NCBI GenBank assembly: GCA_024648655.1
Contig: JAGGDZ010000168.1
Coordinates: 1-9,024, forward strand
Source: Chloroflexota bacterium
GTDB lineage: Bacteria; Chloroflexota; Dehalococcoidia; Lucifugimonadales; JADFKI01
Length of the DNA: 9,024 nt
Direction: 5' to 3'
The stretch's first letter is position 1; each line of letters starts with the position of its first letter. This document shows, piece after piece, positions 5,967 to 9,024 of the stretch. Position numbers and translations under genes: made by a program. The notes below the pieces were generated by a model. It did no database searches. It was not told where the DNA came from and was given only the letters and a program-made list of their open reading frames with translations.

Positions 5967-6821
5967 ATGCAGCAAGTCTCTCAGTTTGCAGAACGGCTAG
6001 TCAACAGGGCAGCCTTTGAATACACCATCATCGCACTAATTCTAGGGAATGGTGTGCTACTTGGGTTGGGAACTTTCCCACCTCTGGAGCAACAGTACGG
6101 CGATCTGCTACATCTGGGCAACCAGATCGTGCTGGCGGTGTTCATCATTGAGGCGCTGATGAAGATGATTGCCGTGGCTCCACGTGTGGACATGTACTTC
6201 CGAGACGGATGGAACGTGTTCGATTTTCTAGTGATAGTATTCTCGTTGGTTCCGGCGACGGGCGAGTTTGCCATGATTGCGCGCATGGCTCGCCTGCTTA
6301 GAGTACTACGGCTGATTTCGGCAATTAGGGAACTCCGCCTGATAGTCGCCGCTCTGGTCCGCTCCATACCGAGCGTGGGCCATGTGATGCTGCTGATGAG
6401 CATCTTAGTCTATATCTACGCAATCATCGGCTATCAGCTTTTTCATGAACACGACCCTACGCACTGGCGCAACCTGGGCACATCGGTGCTAACCCTGTTC
6501 AACATCATTACTCTGGAAGGATGGACGGTAATCCTAGACAACGCTATGCAGTTGCACACATGGGCGTGGTTGTACTTCGTCAGCTATGTGATCATCGGGA
6601 CTTTCGTGGTCATAAATCTGTTCATAGCCATAATCATCAACAACCTGGACGAAGCCAAGACTGAACGCCTGCGAGAGCTTGAACCACCCGTTTCAAGGGA
6701 GGAACTTCTGCGAGAGCTAAGATCAACTCAGGACGCCTTGCGCCGACTGGAACATAGGCTGGAAGACAGTGGGACCAGCGGCGCAGACGGCCAAGATGAA
6801 AAAGGAAATGACGGGCAATAG
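5967..6821 (+). CDS. Single-repeat voltage-gated cation channel (BacNav/CavMr-like)
   Basis: This 284-aa inner-membrane protein has one six-helix ion-transport domain, so a working channel would be a homotetramer like NaChBac. Predicted helices are S1 18-38, S2 50-70 (with E62 and K66), S3 83-98 (D86), S4 103-125, S5 138-159 and S6 200-228. S4 carries arginines at every third position (R106, R109, R112, R115, then R121 and R124), the voltage sensor. The pore loop reads TLEGW at 182-186, where NaChBac-type sodium channels have TLESW. Glu184 is the selectivity-ring acid. After S6 (INLFIAIIINNL) the tail 229-268 is a charged, heptad-like helix, probably the tetramerising coiled coil of this family, followed by a short Gly/Asp-rich end. 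The ATG at 5967 gives a natural N-terminus, but the Shine-Dalgarno is poor (AAAGGGA is 16 nt away). It is transcribed divergently from the tRNA gene. Whether it passes Na+ or Ca2+ cannot be settled from sequence alone. Confidence 0.93.
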   Translation: MQQVSQFAERLVNRAAFEYTIIALILGNGVLLGLGTFPPLEQQYGDLLHLGNQIVLAVFIIEALMKMIAVAPRVDMYFRDGWNVFDFLVIVFSLVPATGEFAMIARMARLLRVLRLISAIRELRLIVAALVRSIPSVGHVMLLMSILVYIYAIIGYQLFHEHDPTHWRNLGTSVLTLFNIITLEGWTVILDNAMQLHTWAWLYFVSYVIIGTFVVINLFIAIIINNLDEAKTERLRELEPPVSREELLRELRSTQDALRRLEHRLEDSGTSGADGQDEKGNDGQ

Positions 6822-6871
6822 GCGCCTGCGTACCTGCTCATCACTTCAACGGCGCCGCGCTACCGGTGCTG

Positions 6872-8344
6872 TCAGTTTTGCGCGTCTATTTCGGATTGCA
6901 TAACGACGTCGTCGGCAAATGGCTTCGAGTAGTCGTCCGAGCCGACAAGCCCAATCTGTCCCCTGCCGAATACCGCTTGCTTTGCGCCGTCCATCACCTC
7001 GTCAACATAGCGAGCGTACCAGGTCTCCAACTCCTCACAAAGCGTCTCGACTCTCTGCGAGTACGCCGGATTGTCAACTATGTTGGCAGTTTCCATCGGG
7101 TCGCCGCTCAGGTCATACAGCTCATTCGGACCGTCGGGATAGCGGTGCACATACTTCCAGTTGCTCGTGCGGATCATTCGCGTGGGTCCGTACTCATCGA
7201 ACACAAACACGGGTGTGCTATCACCCAACGATTCGCCGCGCAACACAGGTGAGAAATCGCGGCCGGGCAGTGAGTCAGAGTGGGGATTTTCAACACCCGT
7301 ATAGCCTAATAGAGTAGGCATCACATCGTACTGGCTGAGCAGACGGTCGCAAACCAGGTCCTGTGGCACGCTGCCGGGCATCGAAGCCAGCGCCGGGATT
7401 TTGACTGCGGTGTCGTACATATTTGGCGGGTATGTGCCGTTGCCTTTGCCCCAGATCCCGTGGTGCCCCATGCTCATGCCATTGTCTGCCATAAAGACGA
7501 TGAGGGTACTCTCGCGCAGCCCGTTGTCCTCCAGCCAGTCAATCATCCTTCCGATATTTCGGTCCATTTCGGTGATAGCGGCAAAGTAGCCGCTTAGAGC
7601 GATTCGGCGGTTCTCAGGCGTGTCTCCGACAGTTGCCGCCGTCGGCTCTTTGGCAAGCTGGTTGGGATGCATCGGTTCGTTTGGCACCGAGTCGAAAGCG
7701 CAGCCGTCATGGAAGTCGTCAAAGACTGCATCGGGATGCTCTTCCCTGCCCCATGGAGCATGCGGCGCGGTGTAATGCACATTCAGCGAGAAAGGCGCAT
7801 CTGAGTCATTCTGGGCGTTCAGAAAGGTCAGCGCGTTGTCGGTTATGACGTCCGTAACATACTCGTCCGGCTGGTAGCGCTCCCCGTTCAGTATCATCGG
7901 CGCTTCGTAGTAGTGCCCTCCACCGGAGGCATGCACATTCCAGAACGAGAAGCCGGCTCGCTGCAATGCTGCGTGCCCAATGTGCCATTTGCCGCTCAGC
8001 CCGCACACGTATCCGCTCTGAGCCAGAAGTTCGACATAGGTTGGCTGCCCGGCGATGTAATCTATTTCCAAGCCGTCTCCGGGCAAGAAGGCGGCGTTCC
8101 CTGCGCGTAGAAAGTCCTGAACGCCGTGCTGAGAAGGGATACGCCCAGTGAGAATGGACGCGCGAGCCGGCGAACAGACGGGCGAGGCGCAAAAGAAGTT
8201 GTCGAAGCGTATGCCAGTCGTCGAAAGCCTGTCCAAGTTGGGCGTGACCATCTCTTCGTTACCGGCACATCGCATTGCCCAAGCGCCCTGATCGTCGCTT
8301 AGAATGAACAGAATGTTGGGACGGGTAGGATTCTTGCTTGCCAT
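6872..8344 (-). CDS. Type I (formylglycine-dependent) sulfatase
   Basis: This 490-aa protein is a member of the alkaline-phosphatase-like sulfatase family, which hydrolyses sulfate esters. The start NPTRPNILFILSDDQG gives the metal ligands D17 and D18. C57-S-P-A-R61, followed by ASILTGRIPSQHG, is the sulfatase signature in which Cys57 becomes formylglycine. GKWHIG (118-123), HYTAPHAPW (190-198) and MADNG (285-289, metal-binding D287 and N288) complete the active site. The C-terminal strands RTSNWKYVHR and NELYDLSGDPMETANI (407-422) are usual for the family. The ATG at 8344 was chosen because AAGGAG lies 8 nt upstream. The frame extends to 8464, but those 40 residues do not resemble the family. 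No signal peptide is visible, suggesting a cytoplasmic enzyme. The Cys-type site would need a formylglycine-generating enzyme or an anaerobic maturase, neither of which is in the window. The substrate is not predictable; organosulfates or polysaccharide sulfates are candidates. Confidence 0.95.
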   Translation of the reverse strand: MASKNPTRPNILFILSDDQGAWAMRCAGNEEMVTPNLDRLSTTGIRFDNFFCASPVCSPARASILTGRIPSQHGVQDFLRAGNAAFLPGDGLEIDYIAGQPTYVELLAQSGYVCGLSGKWHIGHAALQRAGFSFWNVHASGGGHYYEAPMILNGERYQPDEYVTDVITDNALTFLNAQNDSDAPFSLNVHYTAPHAPWGREEHPDAVFDDFHDGCAFDSVPNEPMHPNQLAKEPTAATVGDTPENRRIALSGYFAAITEMDRNIGRMIDWLEDNGLRESTLIVFMADNGMSMGHHGIWGKGNGTYPPNMYDTAVKIPALASMPGSVPQDLVCDRLLSQYDVMPTLLGYTGVENPHSDSLPGRDFSPVLRGESLGDSTPVFVFDEYGPTRMIRTSNWKYVHRYPDGPNELYDLSGDPMETANIVDNPAYSQRVETLCEELETWYARYVDEVMDGAKQAVFGRGQIGLVGSDDYSKPFADDVVMQSEIDAQN

Positions 8345-8381
8345 AAGAGTTGCTCCTTGACCAATAATTAAAGCCAGATGC

Positions 8382-8416
8382 CATCCAGTGGAAGCGAGCA
8401 CATTATGCACTGGATG
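8382..8416. repeat. Inverted repeat in the sulfatase/PLD intergenic region, possible operator
   Basis: CATCCAGTG (8382-8390) and CACTGGATG (8408-8416) are perfect 9-bp inverted copies, 17 nt apart. They lie in the 138-nt space between divergent genes. On the minus strand the spacer contains CATAAT, a near-consensus -10 hexamer for the sulfatase gene, so a repressor binding here could block it. The centre-to-centre spacing of 26 nt also allows an RNA hairpin. Confidence 0.4.
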
Positions 8417-8482
8417 TAGTAGCCTAGTTTTCCGTAACATATACATAGGGAAATCAAGTGTCAAACGCAGGAGCGGGAGAGA

Positions 8483-9024
8483 ATGACCACTCAGCAGGGC
8501 TTTACATTCGACGATCCAGATTCAAAGACGCGGAGCGGAGCATTGAACGTCGTACGTGCTCAAGCTGAAAGCGTAGAACCATTTGATCGCAGCTTGTTCG
8601 AAGGGTTTCATTATATGCACGCTCTTACCTACACATCGAGTATTCCGATGGTATTGGGCTTGTTAAAGGATTTCGACTATGAGGAATTCGAATGCATCTT
8701 CGGGCACAACGGAGTACTGTCTCGTTCTGCCGCCGACATACTGGCATTTCAGGCAACAATAGACGAAAAGCTGAACAATGGATTCGTTGGCATAAAGGGG
8801 CTATCTGAAGAACGCCGCAAAGTAATCTATGACCGAGCGGCCAGAGGTGCGGCTCAGTTTTACGTGGTCAAAGACGCCATTGCACACGCCAAGATATACT
8901 TGCTGGAACGCGATAATTTGCAGCGCGTAATCGTCGGCTCTGCGAACCTGTCCGAGACAGCATTTTCCGGGCGGCAGGCGGAGACGTTAGTCGTCTTCGA
9001 CAATGATGACATTGCGTTGCGGCA
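8483..9024 (+). CDS. Phospholipase D-like domain protein, 3' end outside the window
   Basis: The frame opens at ATG 8483 and stays open to the window end: 180 full codons plus two bases. AGGAG at 8469-8473, 9 nt upstream, supports this start. Residues 1-40 are polar. Residues about 41-130 probably form the first part of a PLD-type alpha/beta fold. The diagnostic stretch is HAKIYLLE (135-142) followed by VGSANLSETAFSGRQAETL (151-169): an HxKx4(D/E) motif with Glu in place of the usual Asp, then the G-S-x-N motif and a conserved E. This half-site is shared by PLD-superfamily nucleases and by PLD domains found at the N-terminus of large helicase-type proteins, some in defence islands. A second HxK motif, or a helicase region, would lie beyond the window. 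It is divergent from the sulfatase and probably unrelated to it. Nuclease versus lipase activity cannot be decided from this fragment. Confidence 0.8.
   Translation, partial: MTTQQGFTFDDPDSKTRSGALNVVRAQAESVEPFDRSLFEGFHYMHALTYTSSIPMVLGLLKDFDYEEFECIFGHNGVLSRSAADILAFQATIDEKLNNGFVGIKGLSEERRKVIYDRAARGAAQFYVVKDAIAHAKIYLLERDNLQRVIVGSANLSETAFSGRQAETLVVFDNDDIALR

Noticed and set aside
6821..6856. GGCGCC inverted pair (6821-6826 and 6851-6856) between the channel and sulfatase as a terminator
   Set aside because: Each copy is itself palindromic, the stem is only 6 bp with a 24-nt loop, and no T-run follows.
6872..8464. 530-aa sulfatase start
   Set aside because: The upstream 40 residues do not resemble sulfatases or a signal peptide and span the inverted repeat. 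The Met at 8344 has a good AAGGAG.

Overview
The window (about 54% G+C by eye) looks like a bacterial chromosome segment. The gene content fits a Chloroflexota lineage such as the marine SAR202/Dehalococcoidia group, but that is an impression from gene types and not a demonstrated assignment. Every complete gene has an identifiable start, usually with a Shine-Dalgarno sequence. No transposase, integrase or CRISPR array was seen.

Layout. Bases 1-720 (+) hold the 3' part of a pentapeptide-repeat protein that begins before the window. A hairpin at 776-808 separates it from a convergent block on the minus strand. Read in its own direction, that block is: promoter-like TATAAT (5848-5853), tRNA-Ser(UGA) (5725-5812), sucC (4490-5668), a small two-helix membrane protein with a 12-bp tandem repeat (3987-4469), a two-domain UGSC-family selenoprotein (2304-3944), a PhnB/VOC-family protein (1749-2168) and sucD (807-1685). 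The two subunits of succinyl-CoA synthetase are therefore split by three unrelated genes. To the right lie a single-repeat voltage-gated cation channel (5967-6821, +), a convergent type I sulfatase (6872-8344, -), and the start of a divergent phospholipase D-like gene (8483 to the window end, +).

The main discovery is the selenoprotein. An ordinary gene finder would report a 95-aa ORF followed by a separate 444-aa ORF. They are in the same frame, separated only by a UGA codon (3657-3659) that sits in the motif D-U-G-T-C-A-S-W. A perfect 8-bp stem-loop with a UGG loop starts 11 nt after the UGA, as expected for a bacterial SECIS element. Read through, the gene encodes 546 aa with Sec96 and Cys99 as a probable redox pair, preceded by a strong AAGGAGG ribosome binding site. 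The host must then carry selA, selB, selC and selD elsewhere.

How the genes work together: sucC and sucD together make the TCA-cycle enzyme that interconverts succinyl-CoA and succinate with nucleotide triphosphate formation. The three genes between them share the strand and mostly short spacing (20, 42, 135 and 63 nt), so cotranscription is possible, but a hairpin at 2219-2253 may terminate or attenuate transcription after the selenoprotein gene. The channel, sulfatase and phospholipase D-like gene appear to be independent units.
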